Assembly (NCBI GenBank): GCA_001871115.1
Contig: MNUR01000020.1
Location: forward strand, 1 to 37,809
DNA length: 37,809 nucleotides
Direction of reading: 5' to 3'
Source of the DNA: Elusimicrobia bacterium CG1_02_56_21
GTDB lineage: Bacteria > Elusimicrobiota > Elusimicrobia > Elusimicrobiales > UBA9959
Part shown: piece by piece, positions 23,372 through 32,500 of the stretch
Layout of the letters: each line of letters starts with the position of its first letter
Position numbering within the stretch: position 1 is the stretch's first letter
The notes under the pieces: generated by a model
Database searches by the model: none
Told to the model about the DNA's origin: nothing
The model's input: only the letters and a program-made list of their open reading frames with translations
Position numbers and translations under genes: made by a program

Positions 23372-26300
23372 TTACTCCGCGCGGCCCCTGGCAGGCTACT
23401 TCGGAAAGCCTTGCCTGTATGAATTTATCCAGCATATCGCCTTCGGCGAGGTAATCCAGCAGGCGCACCTGGGGCCGGGAATTTTCCAGTTCCGGGGCCA
23501 GCAGGGTCGGGACTATTTCCCGCGCCCATGCCGCGCAGTGCCCGCTCCCTTCCCATTTCTCCCAGCCCAGCTTATGGTACGGGGCATTGGCGGAGCTTAT
23601 TTCACGGCGCAGCCGCGGGAGCTCTTCATGCCCTTTAAGTCCGAGGTGCTTTGCAAGATCGGTAAGCGTGCGCCAGTTGGCCTGAGGGGCCCCCTGGGGA
23701 CGCCAGCCTTCAGCCTGCCTTACTTTTCTGTCGAAGGAAGTAAAAGTCCCGGTATCCTCCGTGAAAAGCGCGGCCGGAAAAACCACCGAAGCCGGGTGGA
23801 AGCCGGAGGGAACGGCCCATTCGCCTGAAACGACAAAAGCTCCTTTCAGGTCAAGTCCGTCGAGGCCGGTATCGCCCCAGGATAAAAGGGCTTTGATCCC
23901 GCCGGAGCGAGCCTGGTCTATTATCCCCGGCCCGCTTAAGCCCTCCCAGGAGGGAAGCTCGCAGGCCCAAAGTTTTTCCAGCTCCGAGCGCGCGGCCCGG
24001 TCTAAAACCGGCCGATGCCCTGGCAGCCAGTTGCCGTCCATGCCCTGGTCTATAGCGCCCTGTGAGTTTGAACCGGCGCGCAGCAGGAGCAAGCCTTCGT
24101 GCTTGCCCAGGAGCAGCAGCAGGTCGATAAGCGCCGCGAGAGCGCTGCCCGGGATAAGGGAAGGGTCCGTCACTATAAGCGGCCTTTTGGCGGCCAGGAG
24201 TTCGGCGCCCATTCTCTCGTCTTCCGTCAGGGACGCGACGGCGGGGGGCTCCTTCCCTTTTTTCCGCTTCAGGGAGGCAGAGAGCTCGCCCAGGCCTTTA
24301 AGCCCGGAGCTCTCTCCTTTTTGCGCGGCTGCTTTCAGCCAGTTCACATAAACGGAATAAGCCGCCTCCGGAGCGGCCCTCAGGATGCCGGTGGCGGACT
24401 TGTCAAGGCCGGTAGGGACGGGGGAATGCACCTGCACTGCCGCTCCCTTTATAGCGGCTTCCCGTATAGCGGCGGCGATGGACGGGTAGACGGCCTCCAG
24501 GTCGGGAACGGCGGCTATTATCAGGTCAGCTTTCAGTATATCCTCAAGCTTGCCCGTAGAACCGTTAAAGCCGAAGGCGCGTGCGGCCGTATCCAGCTCT
24601 CCTCCCGTGCCGGGCCCGCCCAGGTTATTGGTTCCCATTGCAGCGCGGCCTATCTTCTGGAGGAGGTATTGCGCTTCGTTAGTGAGCCGCGGTGAGCCCA
24701 GGACCGCCGCCTGCTTTCCCGAAGCTTTTTTCAGGCCCTCTGCGGCGGCCTTCATCGCCTCGTCCCATTTGGCCGCCCGCCATGAGCCGTTCTCTTTTAT
24801 CATCGGCTCTTTCAGCCGGTTGCCCAGCTCGAGCAGATCAAAGCCGCTGAAAGCCCTTGAGCATACCATAGCGTTCCCGGGCTTGCCGTCCATCTTATTG
24901 TTAAGCCGCTGTATCCTGCCGTCCGCCTCAGAGAAATCCAGCACGCAGCCGTTCCCGCAGTAAGGACAGACCGCGCTGTGCTTTGAAGCCACCCACGCGG
25001 GGACCTGCACGGTCTTGAACCTGGCGGAAAGAGCGCCGGCGGGGCAGGCCGCCACGCATTGCCCGCAGGATTTACAGGCGTATTCGGAAAGTTTAGCGCT
25101 CCAGGCCGGTGAAACCTCGGTCACAAAGCCGCGGCCGGCCAGCGCAATGGCCCCCGAGCCCTGCAGCTCGGAGCAAACCCTTACGCAGCGACCGCATAAA
25201 ATGCATTTCTGGTGGTCGCGGTCTATATAAGGGTGCTTGGGCATCTTTAACCCGGGCGTCTTTTCGCCCGGGAAAAGTTCCCCTTTGGCTCCGTACTGCT
25301 CCGAATATTTACGGAGGAGGCAGGTTTCTACCTCCTGGCAGCCGCAGAGCAGACAGCGGCGGGCTTCTTCCACCGCTTCCCGTTCCGCCAGGGTATGGGA
25401 AACTTCGTTGCAGCTGCGCGCCCGGCTGAAAGCGTCCAGCTGGGGGACCTTGGCGCGCGGCTTTTTCGGGTAATGGGCGTATTCCTCCGGGGAAAGGTCC
25501 TTAAGCGCGCCTTTGCGTATATTGAACGGGTGGGGGGAGAGGTCCTGGGCTATGCCGCTGAGCTGCGCGTGGATAGCGAGCGCGGTTATGCGCCCTCCGG
25601 CTATGGCTTCAATAGCGGTAGCGGGCCCGGTGAGACAGTCGCCGCAGACGAAGACGTCTTCGTGGCTCGTAGAGCGGAGTGTCCTGGGGTCGGCCTCGGG
25701 GGTTCCCCATTTAGTGAGCTTCAGGCCGTCGCCGTCAAAGCCGTCCCAGCGCACTTTCTGGCCTATTGCGGCTATAACAGAGTCCACGAGCATATCTTTT
25801 TCCGAGCCGGGTACGGGCTCCGGCCTGCGGCGGCCGCTGGCGTCCGGGGCGCCGAGCTGCATGGTCACGCTGCGCATGTTTATCCGGCTGCCTGAGGCGG
25901 AGAAACTTACGGGAGCCGTAAGGAAAAGGATCTTTACGCCTTCTTCCTCGGCTTCCTGTATCTCTTCGGGGTTGGCAGGCATTTCCGCCCTGCCGCGGCG
26001 GTAAGCTATAAAAACCTCGTCGGCGCCCTGGCGGAGCGCGGTGCGGGCGCAGTCGATGGCCGTGTTCCCGCCGCCTACCACCACCACTTTCTTGCCGAGG
26101 CTGAGCCGCTCGCCTTTATTGGCCCGCTCGAGCATGGCTATGCCGGACCAGATCCCTTCACGGGCCTCTCCTTCCACTCCCATGGCCTGGCCGGTCCAGG
26201 CGCCGATAGCAACCACTATCGCAGAAAAACCTTTTTCACGGAGGTCTTTCAGGTGAAAATCCTTCCCCCAGGATTTGCTGGTGCGCAGTTCTACGCCCAG

Positions 26301-27065
26301 GGCCTGGATCTGTTCTATTTCGGAATCTATCACAATGGGGGGGAGGCGGTAGTCCGGAACCCCGTAGCGCAGCATGCCGCCGGCTTTTTCCATAGCCTCA
26401 AAAACCGTCACGGAGTAACCGAGGACCGCCAGGTAATGCGCGGCGCTCATGCCCCCGGGCCCGCCGCCTATGACCGCTGCTTTTTTTCCGTTCTTCGGGG
26501 CGGTCACCGGCTTCCAGGAGTCCACGGAGCAGCGGTCCTGGTCTGAGATAAACCGTTTGACCTGGTTTATTGAGACCGCGTCGTCCACCAGCTTGCGGCG
26601 GCAGTGATCTTCGCACGGATGAGGGCAGATGCGCCCGCAGACGGAAGGGAAAGGGTTGCGCTCTTTTATTATCCGCAGCGCGTCCGAGAAATTACCCCTG
26701 GTGGCCTCCGAAAGGTAGGAGCGTATATCTATGCCGGCGGGGCAGACCATATTGCAGGGGGCGATGCAGTCCCCGTGATGGTTGGAAAGCAGCAGCTCAA
26801 GGCCGAGCTTGCGCAGGGAGCGGATGCCGTCGGTATTGGTGCGCACCGCCATCCCCTCCTCCGCCCGCGTTGCGCAGGCGGGGACCATTCCTTTACGGCC
26901 TTCCACCTCCACTATGCAGATAAAGCAGGAAGCGTACGGCGGGAGGCGGGGGTCGTAGCAGAGAGTGGGGATCTCTATCCCGTTAGCGCCCGCTATTTCC
27001 AGCAGGGTAGAGCCGGGGGCGGCCTGTACCGTGTTGCCGTCAAGGTTTATCGTGATCTTCTTCAT
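23352..27065 (-). CDS. Fused redox subunit: NuoG-type 2Fe-2S + NfnB/GltD FAD-NADPH + ferredoxin + degenerate molybdopterin domain
   Basis: 1237 residues from the ATG at 27065 with GGAGGG upstream. Domains in order: [2Fe-2S] ferredoxin fold (C36, C47, C50, C64); His96-x3-C100 with C104 and C108, then C143, C147, C151, C155, the GltD/NfnB iron-sulfur N-terminus; FAD motif GGGPGG (200-205); NADPH motif GGGNTAIDCA (331-340) and the closing VFVCGDC...GPATAIEAIAGGR; a cysteine cluster (571-582); two [4Fe-4S] ferredoxin motifs (C621, C624, C627, C631 and C664, C667, C670, C674); a molybdopterin-oxidoreductase Fe-S motif (C700, C703, C707, C735); and a molybdopterin-domain body to the C-terminus. Around GTNNLGGPGTGG (811-822) the Cys or SeCys of formate dehydrogenase is missing. 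The start overlaps the stop of the HydC-HydB-like gene (ATGA). Together they resemble Stn/Nfn-type electron-bifurcating transhydrogenases. Formate dehydrogenase activity is unlikely. Confidence 0.85.
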   Translation of the reverse strand: MKKITINLDGNTVQAAPGSTLLEIAGANGIEIPTLCYDPRLPPYASCFICIVEVEGRKGMVPACATRAEEGMAVRTNTDGIRSLRKLGLELLLSNHHGDCIAPCNMVCPAGIDIRSYLSEATRGNFSDALRIIKERNPFPSVCGRICPHPCEDHCRRKLVDDAVSINQVKRFISDQDRCSVDSWKPVTAPKNGKKAAVIGGGPGGMSAAHYLAVLGYSVTVFEAMEKAGGMLRYGVPDYRLPPIVIDSEIEQIQALGVELRTSKSWGKDFHLKDLREKGFSAIVVAIGAWTGQAMGVEGEAREGIWSGIAMLERANKGERLSLGKKVVVVGGGNTAIDCARTALRQGADEVFIAYRRGRAEMPANPEEIQEAEEEGVKILFLTAPVSFSASGSRINMRSVTMQLGAPDASGRRRPEPVPGSEKDMLVDSVIAAIGQKVRWDGFDGDGLKLTKWGTPEADPRTLRSTSHEDVFVCGDCLTGPATAIEAIAGGRITALAIHAQLSGIAQDLSPHPFNIRKGALKDLSPEEYAHYPKKPRAKVPQLDAFSRARSCNEVSHTLAEREAVEEARRCLLCGCQEVETCLLRKYSEQYGAKGELFPGEKTPGLKMPKHPYIDRDHQKCILCGRCVRVCSELQGSGAIALAGRGFVTEVSPAWSAKLSEYACKSCGQCVAACPAGALSARFKTVQVPAWVASKHSAVCPYCGNGCVLDFSEADGRIQRLNNKMDGKPGNAMVCSRAFSGFDLLELGNRLKEPMIKENGSWRAAKWDEAMKAAAEGLKKASGKQAAVLGSPRLTNEAQYLLQKIGRAAMGTNNLGGPGTGGELDTAARAFGFNGSTGKLEDILKADLIIAAVPDLEAVYPSIAAAIREAAIKGAAVQVHSPVPTGLDKSATGILRAAPEAAYSVYVNWLKAAAQKGESSGLKGLGELSASLKRKKGKEPPAVASLTEDERMGAELLAAKRPLIVTDPSLIPGSALAALIDLLLLLGKHEGLLLLRAGSNSQGAIDQGMDGNWLPGHRPVLDRAARSELEKLWACELPSWEGLSGPGIIDQARSGGIKALLSWGDTGLDGLDLKGAFVVSGEWAVPSGFHPASVVFPAALFTEDTGTFTSFDRKVRQAEGWRPQGAPQANWRTLTDLAKHLGLKGHEELPRLRREISSANAPYHKLGWEKWEGSGHCAAWAREIVPTLLAPELENSRPQVRLLDYLAEGDMLDKFIQARLSEVACQGPRGVIDTEKS

Positions 27066-29404
27066 GCTGCCCTCCCTTCGCCCACAGGCTCTCTCGAAAC
27101 AATATCCACGGCCTTGAAGCGGCAGACGTCTTTGCAGATCCCGCAGCGGGTACATTTGCCCTCATCTATAGAATGAAGCTTTTTAGGGCTGCCGGTTATT
27201 GCCGACACCGGGCAGCGCCTGGCGCAAAGCGTGCAGCCGCTGCAATTGGAATTTATCCTGTAGGAGATCAGCGCTTTGCAGACCCCTGCCGGGCAGGTAT
27301 GCCCGAGGATATGGGCTTTGTACTCCTCCTCAAAATAGCGCATTGTGGTAAGGACGGGATTGGGGGCCGTCTGGCCCAGGCCGCACAGCGAGGATTTTTT
27401 TATACTTTCTCCGAGCTCGCGCAGGGTTTCCATATCCGCAGGCACGCCTTTGCCGGCGCAGATCCGCTCGAGTATTTCAAGCATCCGCTTGGTTCCCACG
27501 CGGCAGAAAGTGCATTTGCCGCAGGATTCGTTCTGCGTAAATTTAAGGAAGAAACGCGCTACATCCACCATGCAGGTAGAATCGTCCATGACCACCATTC
27601 CGCCCGAGCCCATGATAGCCCCGGTGGCGTTGAGGGAATCATAATCGATCGGGGTATCCATCAGGTTTTCAGGGATGCAGCCCCCGGACGGGCCGCCCAT
27701 CTGCACGGCTTTAAGCTTGCGCCCGCCAGGAACGCCTCCGCCCACTTCGTTTACCACCTCGCGCAGCGTCAGCCCCATCGGGACTTCCACCAGCCCGCCG
27801 CGGGTTATCTTCCCGGCCAGGGCGAAAACTTTGGTGCCTTTGCTTTTTTCTGTTCCGAATTTATTGAAAGCGGCCGCTCCGTTCTGTATTATCCACGGAA
27901 CGCAGGCCAGGGTCTCCACATTGTTTATAGTGGTGGAGTGGCCGAATATGCCGCTCTGTACGGGATAGGGGGGGCGTATCCGCGGCATACCGCGCTTGCC
28001 TTCCACCGAGGCGATAAGGGCGGTTTCCTCGCCGCATACAAAGGCTCCCGCGCCTTCTTTAAGGTAGGCGGTGAACGAGAAGCCGCTGCCGAGGATATTT
28101 TCCCCGAGCAGGCCTTTCTTCTCCGCGGCGGCTATAGCGCTGTTGATGCGCTTTACGGCCAGCGGGTATTCCGCGCGCACGTAGAAGATCCCTTTTGTCG
28201 CGCCCACGGCGTAGGCCGCGAGCATAAGGCCCTCCAGCACGGCATGAGGATCGCTTTCCAGCACGCTCCGGTCCATGAAAGCGCCGGGGTCTCCTTCATC
28301 CCCGTTGCAGACCACATACTTTTCGGGGCCGGGGACAGCGCTGGCGAATTTCCACTTGGTTCCGGTAGGGAAGCCCGCCCCGCCGCGGCCGCGCAGGCCG
28401 GAGGCTGAAATCTCGGCTATTATTTTTTCCGGCTTTATCTCTTTGAGCGCTTTGCGCAGGGCGCTGTAACCGCCGGCGCTCTCATAAGCCCCGATAGAGT
28501 CGGGGTCTATAACGCCGCAGTTCCTGAGAACGATGCGCTGCTGCTTGGCGTAGAAAGGATGCCGCGCCATGGGTTTATCGGGGGAGATAATAAGGTTCTG
28601 GGCCGCCGGCTTGCCGCCCAGGACATGCTCTTCTATTATACGCTCTGCCGCTTCAGGGTTTACCTTGCCGTAAAAGAAAGATTTGCCGGACTGGACTACT
28701 TCCAGGAGGGGTTCTTCGTGACACATCCCGTTACAGCCGGTAGACATTATTTCAAGCTCCAGGCCTTTTTCAGCGGCCAGAGAGTTTATAGCGGCCAGTG
28801 TTTTCCTGGCACCGGCGGCTATCCCGCAGGACCCCATCCCAAGGCGCAAAAGGGTAATCCCGGGGGCTGGCTTTAAGGCGGCCGGTTTAGTGCCGGAGGC
28901 CGCGGCTGATTGATTCTGACCCCGGGGCCCGGCCGCAGCGGCGCGCCTGTCCTTTACTATCCTCTTGATCTTGTCCGAGTTTATGGCGCCGTAGGTTTCG
29001 TCCTGTATCATTACCACGGGGGCAAGGCTGCAGCAGCCCAGGCAGGCCACATTCTCTATGGAAAATTCGCCGTCTTTGGTGGTCTGGCCGTGGTTTATGC
29101 CCAGCTCTTCTTTGAGCGCATAACTGACCTTATCGGCTCCGGAGACATGGCAGGCGGTCCCGTGGCAGACCTTTATATGCTGGCGGCCTACCGGGGTGGC
29201 GCGGAATTGGGCGTAAAATGAATAAACCGCTATTATTTCAGCGGGGGCTATGTCTATTTTTTGAGACAGGCGCTCTATGGCCTGCCTGGGCAAATAACCG
29301 AATTCACCCTGGATGAGCTGGAGGAGGGCTATTAACGAACCTTTCTTGTGTCCGTACTTGGCTACTATAGAATCTACTTTCCTTATAATAACGGTGTTGT
29401 CCAT
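27062..29404 (-). CDS. NuoE-HydB/NuoF fusion: NADH-binding flavoprotein subunit
   Basis: 780 residues. Residues 1-150 are a NuoE/HydC-type thioredoxin-like domain with a [2Fe-2S] site (C80, C85, C121, C125). Residues about 180-265 are a second thioredoxin-like domain (C193, C224, C228), as at the N-terminus of HydB. Residues about 285-620 are the NuoF FMN/NADH domain with GRGGAGFPTG (338-347) and GDEGDPGAFMDR. The [4Fe-4S] site follows (C628, C631, C634, C674), then two ferredoxin motifs (C721-C731 and C751-C761). HydC and HydB are normally separate; here they are one chain. It would accept or donate NADH electrons. It overlaps the next gene by four bases and is divergent from pyruvate:ferredoxin oxidoreductase. 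No H-cluster motif is present, so hydrogenase function is not supported. Confidence 0.92.
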   Translation of the reverse strand: MDNTVIIRKVDSIVAKYGHKKGSLIALLQLIQGEFGYLPRQAIERLSQKIDIAPAEIIAVYSFYAQFRATPVGRQHIKVCHGTACHVSGADKVSYALKEELGINHGQTTKDGEFSIENVACLGCCSLAPVVMIQDETYGAINSDKIKRIVKDRRAAAAGPRGQNQSAAASGTKPAALKPAPGITLLRLGMGSCGIAAGARKTLAAINSLAAEKGLELEIMSTGCNGMCHEEPLLEVVQSGKSFFYGKVNPEAAERIIEEHVLGGKPAAQNLIISPDKPMARHPFYAKQQRIVLRNCGVIDPDSIGAYESAGGYSALRKALKEIKPEKIIAEISASGLRGRGGAGFPTGTKWKFASAVPGPEKYVVCNGDEGDPGAFMDRSVLESDPHAVLEGLMLAAYAVGATKGIFYVRAEYPLAVKRINSAIAAAEKKGLLGENILGSGFSFTAYLKEGAGAFVCGEETALIASVEGKRGMPRIRPPYPVQSGIFGHSTTINNVETLACVPWIIQNGAAAFNKFGTEKSKGTKVFALAGKITRGGLVEVPMGLTLREVVNEVGGGVPGGRKLKAVQMGGPSGGCIPENLMDTPIDYDSLNATGAIMGSGGMVVMDDSTCMVDVARFFLKFTQNESCGKCTFCRVGTKRMLEILERICAGKGVPADMETLRELGESIKKSSLCGLGQTAPNPVLTTMRYFEEEYKAHILGHTCPAGVCKALISYRINSNCSGCTLCARRCPVSAITGSPKKLHSIDEGKCTRCGICKDVCRFKAVDIVSREPVGEGRAA

Positions 29405-29444
29405 AGAAAGAAGGCCCCTTCGAGTTGGAATTTTCCGCTTTTAA

Positions 29445-29450
29445 ATTATA
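29445..29450 (-). promoter_or_regulatory. -10 box for the redox operon
   Basis: TATAAT on the minus strand (29450-29445), about 40 bases upstream of the fused NADH subunit gene, in an AT-rich divergent gap. No convincing -35 box is seen, which may mean an activator is needed. Confidence 0.45.
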
Positions 29451-29502
29451 CTAAAAAAAATAGTTTATCCTGATTTATATTACAGCCCCAAAAAGGTAAA
29501 AA

Positions 29503-29511
29503 TGCTATACT
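29503..29511 (+). promoter_or_regulatory. Extended -10 promoter for pyruvate:ferredoxin oxidoreductase
   Basis: TGCTATACT has the extended -10 form TGn-TATACT, with no clear -35 box. It lies about 60 bases before the ATG at 29570, which has AAGGAG nine bases upstream. The two divergent promoters are about 55 bases apart, so a shared regulator is possible. Confidence 0.45.
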
Positions 29512-29569
29512 TTTTTTGTTCCCCTATACAAATTTCAGCGGAAAATATGTGTTTAAGGAGATAAATATA

Positions 29570-32500
29570 ATGGCTAATAAAAAAATAGCGATGGACGGAA
29601 ACACAGCCGCGGCTTACGTGGCCCACAAAACCAATGAAGTTATAGCAATTTACCCCATAACCCCTTCCTCGGTGATGGGGGAACTGTCAGACGTCTGGTC
29701 CGCCCGGGGCGATAAAAATATCTGGGGAACCATACCTTCAGTAGCTGAAATGCAGTCCGAAGGCGGCGCCTCCGGAGCGGTACACGGAGCACTTACCGCC
29801 GGCGCGCTCACAACCACTTTTACCGCCTCCCAGGGCCTGCTGCTTATGATACCCAATATGTACAAGATAGCCGGGGAACTTACCAGCACAGTGTTCCACG
29901 TGAGCGCCCGCGCTATCGCGTCACACGCCCTTTCCATCTTCGGAGACCACAGCGATGTCATGGCCTGCCGTCAGACCGGCTGGGCTATGCTGGCCTCTGC
30001 CAATCCCCAGGAAGCAATGGACTTCGCCCTTATCTCCCAGGCCGCTACCCTCAAAACCCGCATTCCGTTCCTCCATTTCTTTGACGGGTTCAGGACCTCT
30101 CACGAGCTCAATATGGTGGAAACCCTTTCCCCCGAGATCATGCGCAGCATGATCAGCGAAAAGCTGATAACCGAGCATAAGACCCGCGGCCTGAACCCCG
30201 AGCGCCCCGTACTGCGCGGAACCGCCCAGAACCCGGACGTATTCTTCCAGAACCGCGAAGCCTGTAATAAATTCTACGACGCCGTTCCCACTATGGTAAA
30301 AGAAGCCATGGGCCAGTTCGAGAAGCTCACCGGCCGCAAATACGGCCTGTTCGACTATGTGGGCGCGCCCGACGCCGATAAAGTTGTGATCATAATGGCT
30401 TCCGGAGCCGACACGGCGGAAGACACCATAAACTATCTTATAAAGGAATCCGGAGCCAAAGTAGGCGTAATCAAAGTGCGCCTTTACAGGCCTTATTCGG
30501 AAGTGGACTTTATTAAAGCCCTTCCCAAGACCGTCAAGAGCATAGCCGTGCTCGACCGCACCAAGGAACCGGGTTCTCTCGGAGAACCGCTGTTCCAGGA
30601 CGTAGTTACCGCCTGCTCCAACGCATTCAAAGCCGGCGCGCTCAAGGAACTTCCTACCATAATAGGCGGCCGCTACGGCCTCGGTTCAAAGGAGTTCACT
30701 CCCGCTATGGTCAAGGGCGTCATCGAAAATCTCTCGGCCGCAAAGCCTGTACGGAACTTCTCCGTAGGCATCAAAGACGACGTAACCAACCTGAGCCTCA
30801 GCTACGACGCGGCCTGGACCACGGAGCCCGCTGACACCTTCCGCGCTCTGTTCTTCGGACTGGGGTCCGACGGAACCGTAGGCGCCAACAAAAACACCAT
30901 CAAGATCATCAGCGAGGAAACCGGCCAGTACGCGCAGGGCTACTTCGTCTATGACTCCAAAAAAGCCGGCTCCATGACGGTATCGCATGTGCGCTTCGGC
31001 AAGAATTATATCCGCGCGCCCTACCTGGTCTATAAGGCCCGCTTTATAGGCTGCCACCAGTTCAGCTTCCTCGAGAAATACGAGATGCTGGATAAAGCCG
31101 AGGAAAACGCGGTATTCCTTATCAACAGCCCTTTCGCGGCCGCCGACGTCTGGGACCGCCTCCCTATAGAAGTCCAGGAAAATATTATCAAGAAGCACCT
31201 GAAAGTCTATGTCATCAACGCCTCTAAAATTGCCGACGACACCGGCATGGGCGGGCGCATAAACGTTATCATGCAGACCGCCTTCTTCGGTATCTCCGGG
31301 GTTCTGCCCAAAGACGAGGCGATAGCGGCCATCAAGCACTCTATCAAGAAGACCTACTCCCGCAAGGGCGATGAAGTGGTTAACAAGAACTTCGCCGCCG
31401 TTGACCAGGCCCTGGCCGCTATACAGGAAGTCAAAGTGGGCGGACTTACCTCCAGGATCAAGCGCTCCTGCGCCGTAGAAGGCTTCCCGCCCTTCGTGCG
31501 GGACTCGCTGTGCGAGATGATGGCCTTCCGCGGTGACGACCTTCCTGTTTCCGCGATGCCGGTGGACGGGGCCTTCCCTACCGCCACCTCCCAGTACGAG
31601 AAGCGCAATATAGCCCTGGAGGTCCCGGTCTGGGACGAAACGCTCTGCATACAGTGCGGAATCTGCTCGCTGGTCTGCCCCCATGCGGTAATACGCGTAA
31701 AGGCCTACGACGCCGCGGAGCTCGCCAAAGCCCCGAAGACCTTCAAGTCGGCCGAAGGCAAGGCCGCCCTCAAAGGGATGAAATTCACCACCCAGGTAGC
31801 CGTTGAAGATTGCACCGGCTGCGGAGCCTGTGTTTATAACTGCCCCGCCAAAGAGAAAAAGGAAGGCAAAGAAACCGGCCGCAAAGCTATTAACATGGCG
31901 CCCCAGTTCCCGCTGCGTGAAGCCGAGCGCGAGAACTTCAAGTTCTTCCTGGCCCTGAAGGACCTGGGCTCGGCCAAGGTTAACCGCAACTCGGTACAGG
32001 GCAGCCAGCTGGTACGACCCCTGTTCGAGTTCTCCGGAGCCTGCGCCGGCTGCGGGGAAACGCCTTATGTAAAACTGATGACACAGCTGTTCGGGGATCA
32101 TCTGACCGTGGCCAACGCCACAGGCTGCTCGTCCATTTACGGCGGCAATTTACCCACCACGCCCTACTGCACCCGGGAAGACGGACGGGGCCCGGCCTGG
32201 GCCAATTCCCTGTTCGAAGATAATGCCGAATTCGGCATGGGAATGCGCCTTGCTTACGACAAGATGGGCGAAGAAGCCCGCGAAGTCCTGACGGCTATGA
32301 AAGACGGACAGCTTAAAGCCCAGGCCGCTCTGGCTGACGAGATCCTGGCCGCCAGGCAGGACGACTGGGTGGCTATAGAGCAGCAGCGCGGCCGCATAAC
32401 CGAGCTGAAGAAAGCCCTTTCCGCGATAAGCGGCGAGCAGGCAGCGCGGATGATGACGCTGTCCGATTACCTTATAAAAAAATCAGTATGGATACTGGGC

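Noticed and set aside
23352..27065. Formate dehydrogenase alpha subunit
   Set aside because: The molybdopterin-like half lacks the catalytic Cys/SeCys, and the N-terminal half is an NfnB/GltD-type module; a structural NuoG-like role fits better.
27062..29404. Bifurcating [FeFe] hydrogenase operon
   Set aside because: HydB- and HydC-like parts are present but no H-cluster motifs are found in either protein or nearby.
30686..32101. 471-codon minus-strand open frame inside the pyruvate oxidoreductase gene
   Set aside because: It lies wholly within an intact plus-strand gene with cofactor motifs and shows no recognisable protein features.
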